From positions 78,558,400-78,622,399 of the forward strand of contig OY829328.1 of NCBI GenBank assembly GCA_963691655.1: a stretch of 64,000 nucleotides of DNA, in the 5' to 3' direction. Numbering within the stretch: position 1 is the first letter of the stretch; each line of letters begins with the position of its first letter. Both the position numbers and the translations under genes were made by a program. The stretch comes from Toxonevra muliebris. Its lineage: Eukaryota; Arthropoda; Insecta; Diptera; Pallopteridae. Below the pieces are notes generated by a model. The model had not been told where the DNA came from. It made no database searches and was given only the letters and a program-made list of their open reading frames with translations. Shown here piece by piece: positions 32,756 to 45,049 of the stretch.

Positions 32756-33180
32756 TTGGTTGATTTTCATACTAAATGTTTTATATGCTAATAGAAATAA
32801 GTGGGTTTGGTTTCGCTTAATTTACTTCAGTATTTTGCCTGATATCTCGCTTTGAAAATTTCACTTATAGGGGGGGTGGGCGTGGTTTCTGAGGGATTTG
32901 GTTGATTTTAGTACCAAATATTACCAATGCTAATATAAAAAAGTGTGTCGAATTGTATTGAATTTACTTCAGCATTTTTTCTGATATCACGCTTTGAAAA
33001 TTTCACCTATAGGGGGGTGGGCGTGGTTACTGAGGGATTTGGTTAATTTTTATACCACATATTTTGTATGCCAATGTCAATAAGTGTGTTTAATTTCATT
33101 TAATTTACTTCAATATTTTAGCTGATATCACGCTTTGAAAAACACGCTTGTATGGTGGGTGGGCGTGGCTTCAAGCCAAT
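32756..33180. repeat. tandem repeat, about 135-150-bp unit, three copies
   Basis: Each unit runs from GATTTGGTTGATTTT through CTGATATCACGCTTTGAAAA to a GC-rich block GGGGGGTGGGCGTGG (about 32873, 33005, 33158). The GC-rich block stands out in an AT-rich window. The LINE 5' junction falls at the start of the first unit. Confidence 0.8.
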
Positions 33181-33221
33181 TTCACCCATTTTACAAAGGA
33201 AACATATCGGGACACTAAGAA

Positions 33222-33376
33222 ATCGATTATGAAAAAATACCCCATAGTGCGCCGTTCGGAACCGGGGTAAAACTGTAGGTCCAACCATATCGTATTGTAA
33301 TGGATCTTTCGGCCTAAGTGTGTCAGTTCCGAAAAAAAAATCAAAAAGAGGGCAGTCATTCCACCCAACCAACCAA
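33222..33376 (+). mobile_element. family 1 SINE, 5'-truncated copy
   Basis: This matches the 3' half of the SINE at 13945-14255: GCCGTTCGGAACCGG, ACTGTAGGTCCAACC, TCGGCCTAAGTGTGTC and a tail of CCACCCAACCAACC. The tRNA-like head is missing. An A-rich insertion (about 33334-33348) separates the last two blocks. Open frames on the opposite strand here are artefacts. Confidence 0.8.
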
Positions 33377-33499
33377 CGTGAATGACTATTTAAAAATATG
33401 AGAAAAATATTCACTAGCCAACACAATTCACACTGGAAGTTCATGACTTCACTGAGTTTTTGATTACATAGCCACACACAAAAAAAATGCTTTTTCGGG

Positions 33500-34235
33500 T
33501 CTGAAGGTCAGATACTATATGTTTTTGGGATCGCTGAATACGAATCCGAGGTCCAAAAAGTCTCAGTACGCCAGGGTTCTGACATAACCTCAAAAAACCT
33601 CATACAATTTTTCTTCGGGAGGGGGTTCGACCACGTTTATTATATGTTTTTAGGGTCGCTGAATCCGAATCCGAGGTCTAAAAACCCCCAGCATGTCAGG
33701 TTTTCGACATAACCTGCAAAATATCTTGTTATCTAAGCTAAGTCAAAAACCTGACATGCTAGGATTTTTTGGACTTCGGATTCAGGGACCCCAAATCATA
33801 TAGTAGACATGGCCCGATCTCCAGATCCGAAAAAAAAATAATTTTTTATGAGGTTTTTTGAGATTATGTCAGAACCCTGACGTGCTCGGATTTTTATTGA
33901 CCTCGGATTCGGATTCAGCGACCCCAAAAACATATAGTAAGCATGGTCTGGCCCCAGCGCTCGATAAAAAAATTGCATGAGGTTTTTCGAGGTTATGTCA
34001 GAACACTGACATAACCTCGATTTTTTGGATTTCAGATTCAGCGGCTTCAAAAACATTTAGCAAACATGGTCCAATCTGCAGGATCTGAAAAAAAAACATT
34101 TTTTTATGAGGTTTTTTGAGGTTATGCCAAAACCCTGACATGCTCGGATTTTTATTGACCTCGGATTCGGATTCAGCGACCCCAAAAACATGATCTGGCT
34201 CCCGGACCTGAAAAAACATTTTTTTTTGTGGCTGT
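33500..34235. repeat. array of about 110-150-bp units in two orientations
   Basis: Units hold TATGTTTTTGGGATCGCTGA, AATCCGAGGTC, GACATAACCTC and AAAAACCTCAT. The first two (33500-33720) read in one direction; from about 33740 to 34235 the same words appear inverted (GATTCAGCGACCCC, GAGGTTATGTCAGAA). A short related piece recurs at about 42468-42500. Confidence 0.8.
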
Positions 34236-36330
34236 ATTATTAAAAAAAAAAGTAGCAGTTACAGTTATTTAAAAAGTAACTGGATAATCACTGGCTACTA
34301 AGTTCCAAAGTATTTCCCTCTTGATTCTACTGAAATTTTAACTGAACCCCTAATTGGCCATTAAAATATTTGCATAAAATCACTGTGTGATTTCAGTCGC
34401 ACTAACTTTTTACACCAAATGTGACTATTTGAAAGTATCAGTCACTATTAAAGAAGCAGTGATTTTTCTCCCTTTGACTGAACCAATGGTCACCTGCATA
34501 AAAACTTTTGACTCTGGAATAAGATTACTTGAAAGTAACAGTTGCTATTAGTAAATCAGTGACTGAATACCAGTAATTTTTTACATCTGTATTAGTTTTG
34601 ACTATTAATTCCAACTTTTGCCATGACCCAAACAAATTTAATTTATTTTTTTTGTTTTTAAGAACTTCTGTGTATTTTATAAGAACCTAACTACATCAAT
34701 CTGTTGTGATTGGCCAACGAATGCAATCAAGCGTATTAGAATGAAATAAGAGTCTAAGTATTTTCACTACTATCGTTACCTAGATAGGAAAGCTACTCAA
34801 GTACCAAATGAATCATTCAAATGATTGAGTTTTCAATTTATTCTATAACGAAGATTAAAGAACGAACAGCATGGAGGAGTAGTTTGTAGCAACAAGTTGG
34901 GTGGAAATTATATTTTTTTTGAGATTTGTAACTGTGCTTTATTTTATTTAATCTTCTTGTTAAATATTTGAATTCATATAAATACAAAACAAACAAGAAA
35001 AAAAAATTAAAAAATAAAATATATCAAGAAACTTTTCTTGGAATTATGAATTATTTATTAAAACAAACGAGAAAAATTTTGCTTAGAGATTATTTCCACT
35101 TAAAAAAATGTCAATCAAAAAATTTGTTTATTTTGTGCATAAACTTGTAACTTAATTTCAATATTTTAAGCTTAAATCATTTTATGTAAATTTGAGATCC
35201 AAAACAACACCAATAACTTTTCCTATCTACTAATAATTTTAGTTGAAAAATTTGCTTTTTGTTTTGTATTTTTTATCAGTAGCTAAGAAAAACATTTGTG
35301 AAAAAAACAACAACATCATCATTTACTTATTATCATGATGAATATTTTACACATTTTTTTTTTTATTTTTCTTGTGTTGCTAATACAACAAATTGTGTAT
35401 CTATACAAAAAAAAAAACAACATAATTGTGCAAAAATCTGTTCAATCGTTTGATGTCAAAGTTTTACACAAATAAAAAAAAAATTAAAATTAAAAACGAG
35501 TTTTTTTACTAGATATTTCTACTCATTCTCTTGTCTACTCAATGAAAGCTGAAAAATAATAAAAAGAAACGTAAACAAATCACAAAAAGCACGTGCGTTT
35601 GCCTGCTAATTTACTTGTATTTGTTGTTTGACTATTTGACTATGATTTAGTCATTTAGTTCAGATTACTACTAATGTTATTCACATTTACTAGAAATTTA
35701 ATTGCTTTTACCTATCAAAACAAATTGAAATAACTTAGTTAAATATTTGCCGCGTGGAATGTTAATTTCATGAGTAATTGTTGCTGGGAATTTGTAATTA
35801 CTTTTTCTTCCTTTTAGTCATGAAAGGTGTTGGTGATTAGTTTGGTTTATTTTTTCTAGAGAATTAGGTATGATACTTTCAAAGACAAGTTTCTGGTAGT
35901 TGTTGTTAGAATGTGTTCTTCAATATAACTAGATTAATGTAAATTTAGAAAAACATCGAATTTTCCGATTTATTTCATTATAAAATTTAGAATATTTAAT
36001 TTTTCCAGTGGAAATTGTTTCAAGAATTTAATGTTTTACAATAGACGAAACTTTGAAAATCTCTAAAAAAAACATTTTTTTTTATGGAAATTCGAGCTTT
36101 ATAAAGTTAATATTTTATAAAATACGCCAACTAAAGAAAAGGACTCGCCAATAAATTTGTCTCCATGGTCACGCTAATGAAACTACTAAATCTATTTCAT
36201 AAAATTTTAAATGCTGAAATTATCAGAAAATCAGAAGAAAAGGGATAAAAAAAAAGAGCTCCTTTTCTGCAAAATCTGGATTTGGATATAAAATACCACC
36301 CCTGCCCCACAACTCCCTTCCCCTTTATTT
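34236..36330. other. AT-rich stretch, no gene seen
   Basis: The first 380 bases hold loose echoes of the 19-20 kb hairpin satellite (GTAACAGTTGCTATTAG, AATCAGTGACTG). The rest shows no coding frame or element. The short ORF at 34968-35150 is lysine-rich AT noise. Confidence 0.45.
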
Positions 36331-38400
36331 CAAAATAGTTGAATTGATTTTAGAAAGCATCAATTTGAATTCAAAGAGTCAAATTTTTTTAGAAAGCATT
36401 AGTTTGAATTCAAAAGAGTCAAATTGATTCCAGAAAGGTAAATTTGAATTCAAAATAGTTGAATTGATTTTTAAAAGCATCAATTTGTCAGTTTGAATAC
36501 AAAATAGTTAAAATTGATTTTAGAAAGCATTAATTTGAATTCAAAATAGTTGAATTGATTTTTAGAAGCATCAATTAGAATTTAAAAGAGTCAAATTGAT
36601 TCCAGAAAGGTAAATTTGAGTTCAAAATAGTTGAATTGATTTTTAAAAGCATCAATTTGAATTCAAAATAGTTGAATTGATTTTAGAAAAGCCAGTTTGA
36701 ATTCAAAATAGTTGAATTGATTTTAGAAAAGTCAGTTTGAATTCAAAATAGTTGAATTGATTTTAGAAAGCATTAATTTGAATTCAAAAGAGTCAAATTG
36801 ATTCCAGAAAGGTAAATTTGAATTCAAAATAGTTGAGTTGATTTTAGCAGGCCTCAATTTGAATTCAAAATAGTTGAATTGATTGTAGAAAGAGCCAGTT
36901 TGAATTCAAAATAGTCAAATTGATTCCAGAAAGGAGAATTTGAATTCAAAATAGTGGAATTGATTGTGGAAAAAGTCTGTTTGAATTCAAAATAGTTGAA
37001 TTGATTTGAATTGAAAATAGTTGAATTGATTTTAGAAAACATTAATTTGAATTCAAAAGAGTCAAATTGATTCCAGAAAGGTCAATTTGAATTCAAAATA
37101 GTAGAATTGATTTTTAAAAGCACCAATTTGAATTCCAAATAGTTGAATTGATTTTAGAAAGAGCCAGTTTGAATTCAAAATAGTCAAATTGATTTCAGAA
37201 AAAGTTGATTGGAATTCAAAATAGTTGAATTGATTTTAGAAATATCAATATGAATTCAAAATATTAAAATTGATTTTAACAAGCACCAATTTGAATTCAA
37301 AATAGTAAAATTGATTTTAGAAAGCATTAGTTTGAATGCAAAATAGCCAAATTAATTCCAGAAAGGACAATTTGAATTCAAAATAGTTGAATTGATTTTT
37401 AAAAGCATCAATTTGAATTCAAAATAGTTGAATTGATTTTTAAAAGCATCAATTTGAATTCAAAATAGTGAAATTGATTGTGGAAAAAGTCAGTTTGAAT
37501 TCAAAATAGTTGAATTAATTTTAGAAGACCTTAATCTGAATTCAAAAGAGTCAAGTTGATTTCAGAAAGAGTCAATTGGAATTCAAAATAATTGAATTGA
37601 TTTTAGAAAGAGCCAGTTTGAATTCAAAATAGTTGAATTGATTTTAGAAGGCCTCAATTTGAATTCAAAATAGTTGAATTGATTTTAGAAAGCATTAGTT
37701 TGAATTCAAAAGAGCCAAATTGATTCCAGAAAGGACAATTTGAATTCAAAATAGTTGAATTGATTTTTAAAAGCATCAATTTGAATTCAAAATAGTTGAA
37801 TTGATTTTAGAAAGAGCCAGTTTGAATTCAAAATAGTCAAATTGATTTCAGAAAGAGTCGATTAGAATTTAAAATATTTGAATTGATTTCAGAAAGTATC
37901 AAAATGAACTCAAAATAGTCAAATTGATTTCAGAAAAAGTCAGTTTGAATTCAAAATAGTAAAATTGATTTTAGAAAGCACCAACTTGAATTCAAAAAGG
38001 CGAAATTGATTTCAGAAAGAGTCAGTTGGAATTCAAAATAGTAAAATTGATTGTGGGAAAAGTCAGTTGAATTGGTTTTTGAAAAGTCAGTTTGAATTCA
38101 AAATAGTTGAATTGATTTTAGAAGGCATCAATTTGAATTCAAAATAGTCAAATTGATTTTAGAAAGAGTCGGTTCGAATTCAAAAGAGTAAAATTGATTC
38201 TTGTAAAAAGTCAGTTTGCATTCAAAATAGTTAAATTTATTTTAGAAAGTTTAGTTTGAATTCAAAATAATTGAAGTGGTTTTAGAAAGCATCACTATGA
38301 ATTCAAGATAATAATAATAATAATTGAACTGATTTTAGAAACAACACTTTGAATTTAAAATAGTCAAATTAATTTCAGAAAGTGCCAGTATAAATTAACC
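36331..38400. repeat. GAATTC satellite, about 41-43-bp unit
   Basis: Nearly fifty copies of a unit close to TTTGAATTCAAAATAGTTGA then ATTGATTTTAGAAAGCATCA run over 2 kb. The palindrome TTTGAATTCAAA sits in almost every unit. Variant spacers (GATTCCAGAAAGG, AGAAAGAGCCAG, GTGGAAAAAGTC) recur in groups, giving a patchy higher-order pattern. Confidence 0.93.
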
Positions 38401-38439
38401 AAATTGGTGCTTGTATAAATTTTAGAGCTTGGTACTTGA

Positions 38440-39080
38440 ACCAAATCAAGTACTCCTAAGTATTTTGAAGTATTATTAAATATTTATACAAAACTTTTAA
38501 GGTTTTTAAATTGTCAAGTAATTTTATATATTTTTCAATACTTTATAAGAATTGTAAGTATTTTTTTTGAAAAGTTTTAAGTTTGATTAAATATTTTTTT
38601 TTAATTCATAAGTATTTGAAAGTATTGCTAAGTTTTTGATATATAGATACCTAGTATTTTTTAATGTTTTAGGTATTTTTAAATATTTCTAAAAATTTGT
38701 AAGTATTTTTAGGAATTTTTCAGAATTCTAAAGTAATTTTAAGTATTTTCAAATATTTTTCAGTATACTTAATCTATTAATTTTGTCAAATATTTTCAAA
38801 TACTTTCAGTATTGTCATTTGTTATTTTCCAGTGTTGTAGGTATTTTTAAATATTTTCAAAAACTTGTAAGTATTTTTAGGAATTTTTAAGTATTTCTCA
38901 GGATTATAAAGTAATTTTAAGTATTTTCAAGTATTTTCCATTATTTCATCAAGTATTCTTCGGTATTTTTAAGTATCTTTTAATATTTTCAAATATTTTC
39001 AAGTACCTTCAGCCATTTTTAATATTTTTATGTATATTTTGATATTATTTGGTATTTTAAATGTTTTTAAGTATTTGAAG
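38440..39080. repeat. degenerate AAGTATTTTT repeat, block 1
   Basis: Irregular 9-15 base words of the type AAGTATTTTTAAGTATTTTC fill the block. It begins just after the GAATTC satellite and is the same repeat type as 40681-43610. Confidence 0.75.
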
Positions 39081-40680
39081 TACTTATAACTGCAGCATTT
39101 TCCAATGGCTAAACCAGAATTATAACTAAAACACACACAACTCCCATGGTTGATTCAGTTACATTTTCTATACATATATACGATATAACATTAAAATCAT
39201 ATACCCAATATTCATTTGGTAAATAAATCACGTTCACTGTGGTCACGTTTCAAAACCACAGCACTTTATATGTAAAAAAAACATGCACATTTTCCAAGAA
39301 TAAATCCAAAAATATCAAAAAACCACAAATACAAAAATTTTTAAATGAAAAAAAAAAAAAAAAAAATGCAATAAAGCATAAATGAACGAAAAAGTTATAC
39401 GCACGTCATTTTCTACACCACAACGAGAATACTTATACTTAAATTCCACTAGACAAAAACCCATAGAGCAAGAACAACAACAACATGAAACCACCACAAC
39501 CAGCAACAACAACCAGCAACTAAACTATTTATAATAATAATAATAGCTGCTGAAGCATATAGCAAACACCTTCTTCCACACATACTTGCATTACACTTGC
39601 TGTCGAAATTTATAAATACGTAGGCGTTCTATAGACTTATAGTCCGGAAATCACTAGTCCGTCGTCCCTCCCCTGAGTTGAAATGCAAATGAAGAAAATA
39701 AAAGAACAAAGAAGAAGAAGAAGAGGGGGGAAAAAAACCTGATTTCCGTTTCGTTTCACTGTAATTGTTTACATTTAGCGAGATTTTTTTTTCCTTCTTT
39801 TTCTGCATTTTTTCTTTTATTTTTGTGCTTTTTATTGTAAAATTTTCACCCAAGCAGTGACGGCCATGCCCATTAGCATTAAAAGTACACAACAAGCTGC
39901 CAAGCAACCAACACATTGCCGCCTATAATAAACGATTCACCCCCTTCCTCCCCCGAGCTGCAATTTTACCTTTTTTTTTACAGGCTGCACAATTTTACGA
40001 TATGCTGCCGCTGCCTGCCACTTTATTTATTGTTGTAGGTAGAAAGTTCTTTTAGTTTTTTCTTTTTTTCTTTTTTGCTTTAAGGAAAGAAAATTGCATA
40101 TGTTTTTCATCACAAATTGTTAGAAAATTGTTTTGAAAGGTTTCATGTTGCCAATATACATTTTCATACTTGCTCACTCCCGCGCGCTATAATTTTGAAG
40201 TCAAGGTATATTGGTTAGTGAGACTCGTTTACTGGTAAGTTATGAAGGAGACTAGGCAAGCTGATACCAGATATCGAAGTGATTACAATGACAGCCATAT
40301 CAGCAATTGGAGTGATAACGATCGAATTTTGTTCACATTTATCAACTTGAACCTTAATGAGGACGATTTTTAACCTACATTTTTTATTTTGTTTCTTTTT
40401 TTTTTTCTTATCATTTCTAATCTTAAATGAATTTATGAGCAATTCAAATTACAATCGGTTCTACTTATGAGGAATTCAAAGCAGAAAGCTGAATATATTT
40501 AATGATCAAGCTTTAGAAACGACATTTACTGAATTCACATATTAAAAAATATATGTACATAAAATCGTAATCATCAATATCAAATCAACAGATCCTTGCT
40601 GTTTTAATAACAGAGCTATAAAATTTCAAGTAGCAGGATTGATATTCATCTAGATTTAGTATTATTGTACCTACGGATAC
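39081..40680. other. non-repeat island between two AAGTATTTTT blocks, no gene seen
   Basis: This is more complex in sequence than its flanks, with CAACAACAAC and GAAGAAGAAG runs (39474-39515, 39710-39726). Minus-strand open frames at 39315-39512, 39629-39916 and 40215-40442 have no motif or splice support. Confidence 0.45.
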
Positions 40681-43610
40681 GTAAATAAGTTCAAGTACCC
40701 GAATTTTTCAATTAATTTTAAGTACTTTTGCGTACTTTTATACAAAATATTATTAAGTATCTTTAAGAATTTTTAAGTATTTAAAATAATTAAATAGACT
40801 TTGAAGTATTTGGAAGTAGTGTAAAGAAATATTTTTTAATTATTTTTAGGTAATTTTAAGTACTTTTGTGTACTTTTATCCACTTTCAAGTAATTTCAAG
40901 TATTTGTAAATATTATTAAGTATTTTTAAGGATTATTTTAGTATTTTAAATAATTAAATGAACCTTGAAGTATTTTGAAGTAGTGTTAAGTATTTTTTCA
41001 ATTATTATTAGGCAATTTTAAATACTTTTGTGTACTTTTATCCCATTTCAAGTTTTTTTTAAGTATTTTAAATAATTAAATGGACTTTGAAGTATTTGGA
41101 AGTAGTGTAAATAAATATTTTTTAATTATTTTTAGGTAATTTCAAGTATTTTTATCTACTTTCAAGTATTTGTAAATATTATTAAGTATTTTGAAGTAGT
41201 GTTAAGTATTTTTTCAATTATTATTAGGCAATTTTAAATACTTTTGTGTACTTTTATCCCATTTCAAGTTTTTTTTAAGTATTTTAAATAATTAAATGGA
41301 CTTTGAAGTATTTGGAAGTAGTGTAAAGCAATATTTTTTAATTATTTTTAGGTAATTTCAAGTACTTTTATCCACTTTCAAGTATTTGTAAATATTATTA
41401 AGTATTTTTAAGGATTATTTTAGTATTTTAAATAATTAAATGAACCATGAAGTATTTTGAAGTAGTGTTAAGTATTTTTTCAATTATTATTAGGCAATTT
41501 TAAATACTTTTGTGTACTTTTATCCCATTTCAAGTTTTTTTAAGTATTTTAAATAATTAAATGGACTTTGAAGTATTTGGAAGTAGTGTAAAGAAATATT
41601 TTTTAATTATTTTTAGGTAATTTTAAGTACTTTTGTGTACTTTTATCCACTTTCAAGTAATTTCAAGTATTTGTAAATATTATTAAGTATTTTTAAGGAT
41701 TATTTTAGTATTTTAAATAATTAAATGAACCTTGAAGTAGTGTAATTATATGGACTTTGAAGTATCTTAAAGTAGTACTAAGTATCTTGCAATTATTTTT
41801 AGGTAATTTTAAGTACTTTTGTGTACTTTCAAGTACTTTCAAATATTTTTAAGTATTGTTATAAATTTTCAAATATTTTAAGTAATTATATGAACTCTGA
41901 AGTATTTTAAAGTAATGCTAAGCAGTTTTTCAACTATTTTTAAGTCATTTTAAATATTTTTCTGTACTTTTATCCAGTTTCAAGCATTTGCAAATATTAT
42001 TAAATATTTTCAAGGATTATTAAAAATTTTAAGTAATTTTATAAACCTTGAAGTATTTTGACGTAGTGTTAAGTATTTTTCAATTATTTTCAGGTCATTT
42101 TAAGTACTTTGGTATACTTTTGGGTCACCATTTTTATCAAAATTACCATTTTTTCGAAATGAAAAGTAAAGCGTCTATATTTTTCCAAAAAGGCAATTAA
42201 ATTATTTTTAATTTCAGAGTTTATTTCAGTCAAAAGTTATAGAGATTCGAAGTTGAAATTCTGACCCAAAAATCGTTTTTCTTCGAATTACCTATTTTTG
42301 GTTATTATTACGTGCTGAAAACGAAATATTCTATCGCTGAATTTATTATGAATCGATAGCGTAAATTTTTGTGCAAAATTTAAGTACTCAGCGATGGGTT
42401 TCCGAATTCTAGTTTGGGAGCTAGAAACAAAAAACAGCGATTTCATTAATTTTAATGCATAAAATTCGGATTCAGCGGACCACAAGACATTAGGTACCAT
42501 CAACTTTGGAGATGGGTATTGTAACTTTTTTCATTTTGTTGTATAGCGTTATTAAATATTTTAAGTTATTATATGAATTTTGAAATATTTTTAAGTACTT
42601 TTGTATAGTTTTATCCACTTTCAAGTATTTTCAAGTATTTGTAAGTATTATTAAGGATTATTAAGTATTTTAAGTAATTATATGAACTTTGAAGTATCTT
42701 AAAGTAATGTAAGTACTTCTTCAATTATTTTTAGGTAATTTTAAGTATTTTTGTGTACTTTTATCATCTTTCAAGTATTTGTAAGTATTATTAAGGATTT
42801 TTAAGTATTTTGATTACTTATATCAACTATATTAAGTATTTTTAAGAATAATATTTTCAAGTACTGTAATATTTTTAAGTTAATTTTTAAGTAAGTATTT
42901 TTAAATATTCTTAAGTGTTTTCAAGTACTTAACAATGTATTATTTTGAGTATTTTACAGTTTTTTAAGTATTATCAAATGTTTTTATGAATTTTTAAGTA
43001 TCAAAAAATATTGTCAAGTATTTTTAAGCACTTTCAGGTATAAACGTGAGCATTTTTAATAACTTAGGTAATCTGAAGTATTTTCTAGCAATTTTTAAGT
43101 ATTTTTCAGTAATCTCAAATAATTTTAAACGTCTTTTCGTATTTTTAAATTTTTTTCAGTATGAATTATTAAAAATTATTAAGAGTCTTTAATTGTTCAA
43201 AGAATTTTAAATATCTTGAACTGTTTGTTTGGAAGTACTTTTAAGTATTTCCAGTATTTTCCAGTTTTTTAAAGTAATTTCTAAAAATATTTTTTTTTTT
43301 ATTATTATTATTATTTTGTAGTATTTTTACAAATTTTTAAATATTTTGACGTAATTGCAAGTGAGTATTTTCTATGAGTTTTAAGTATATTTAAATATTA
43401 TTAGGAAATATTATTTTCTAGTATTTTCAAGTACTCTCACATATTTTTTGGGTATTTTAAAATATTTTTAAGTATTTTGAAAATTTTTAAAATATTTTTA
43501 AGTATTTTGAAATCTTTTAAAATATTTGAAAGTATTTTAAAGTCTTCTTAAGTATTTTAAAGTGTTTTAAAGTCTTTTTAAATATATTTTGGTATTTCAA
43601 ACCAATGTCT
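40681..43610. repeat. AAGTATTTTT repeat, block 2, with higher-order units
   Basis: From 40690 to 41760 a longer unit recurs. It contains TTTAAATAATTAAATGGACT, TTGAAGTATTTGGAAGTAG, a TTTTTAATTATTTTTAGGTA block and GTACTTTTGTGTACTTTTAT, in forms of about 100-280 bases. Rightward it decays to simple AAGTATTTT words. A non-repeat island interrupts it at about 42118-42545. Confidence 0.85.
42118..42545. other. non-repeat insert inside the AAGTATTTTT array
   Basis: This stretch lacks the array word. Near 42468-42490 it holds ATTCGGATTCAGCGGACCAC, akin to the unit of the 33.5-34.2 kb array. A 71-codon minus-strand frame (42288-42503) has no recognised motif. It may be an old insertion or an unamplified array founder. 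Confidence 0.4.
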
Positions 43611-45049
43611 AACTAAAAATGTCTAATCGCAAAACCAAAAGGAGCTATCTACTCCTAAAAGGGTCTGCCCCAGTAAAGAAATAGTCTATCGAGATCGTGC
43701 TTTCGAAAAATGTTTCAATTTCAGTGAGCAATTTTTTTAAGTGTAGCGCTTTTTAAAAAACACTATGATTGACATCTGTAACATTCTAGCTTCAGACCCT
43801 CAGGAATTGCAACAAGATACTAGCTATTCGTATATGTGCTATCGATTTTTTACTTTTTTTTGTCTTTTGATTTGCATTGCAGTAAAAATTGTTTTAGTGT
43901 TGCCAACTGTTTTGGTTTAGTTGTTGTTGTTGCTGTTGTTGCCTTATCACAAAACTGTAAAAGAATACTTGGCTTGGAATCATGAATAGCAAAAGAGATG
44001 CTTCTACTGAATTGAATGGAACGAATTCACAATGTTGCTGAAGGAGAAAGGAAATAAAAATTGCAGTGTTTTTTTGTTTTTGTTGTCAATGAAGTTGATG
44101 CCAAATATAAAAAATGCTAATGGGATTTTTATGGCAAGGCTAAATAATGTGACCTGAATATATGTAAGTAAGTAGGTATGTAAGTATGTAATACATACCG
44201 AATACTAAATAAATACTTAAGAGAGGTTAAGGTTAAATATTAAGTAAGTTAGAAATGAGGGGAAAAAAGGATCAAAAACAGGGTAATGCCAACTTAAAGC
44301 TTTGTTAAATTGAATAAAAATATATTTGATTGAGTTTATGAAACTTGACTTGAATTTCTATTTTCTAAAGTTATTTATTGTATCGAATACTAATTTCAAA
44401 GTAGGTAGGTATAAATATGTGAAGTACCAAATTGAAAACTCAAACACACACACATTGAGTAAATAAATATTATGAAATTTCATATTAAATAATCTGTGCC
44501 ACTTGGCTGTATGCCAAAATATTTACAACACAATTCCAAAATAATATACATATGTACTTAATAATATCTAATAAAAATTCTAGTGTGCAAAATGAAATTT
44601 TCTGAAGTCCAAAGACAATGACAATTTACCAAATGAGCAGTTGGCGTGTGTGTGTGTGTGTGTGTGTGACAGCAGCAACATGTCATTTTTGTACTTATCA
44701 GTTGTAATTGAAAACTTTTTTCCCTCTTGCCTCCTTTAATGCACTTTACATTAAGTGGAAATATATTTATTTAAGCAACATTGGTAAATTTTGGCTTTAC
44801 GCCAAAAACTAAACCAAAACCAATTATATAAAAAGTAAACAAACAAAACGAAAGAAAAAAAAAATCAAAATTGTTTACTAAATAACTTAATTTTTTGCAT
44901 TTAGTAAAGTAATTTTTTCATAAACAACAACAACAGTAAATAAAATCCTCAGAGTGCACATTCAATTAGTTAAATATTTACAATTTTTATTGGACACACA
45001 ATTTAACGAAATTTACACACTTCGATATATGGAAAGAACTCAAAAATAT
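43611..45049. other. AT-rich stretch with a TG microsatellite, no gene seen
   Basis: A GTGTGT run lies at 44646-44668 and TTGTTGTTG runs near 43920-43942. No gene or element was recognised. Confidence 0.5.

Noticed and set aside
33118..33477. 119-codon minus-strand frame
   Set aside because: It crosses a tandem repeat and a SINE fragment in antisense and has no motif.
36854..37042. 62-codon minus-strand frame
   Set aside because: Translation of the GAATTC satellite.
44646..44668. TG runs here and at 50890 and 57068 as regulatory sites
   Set aside because: Plain microsatellites with no nearby gene.
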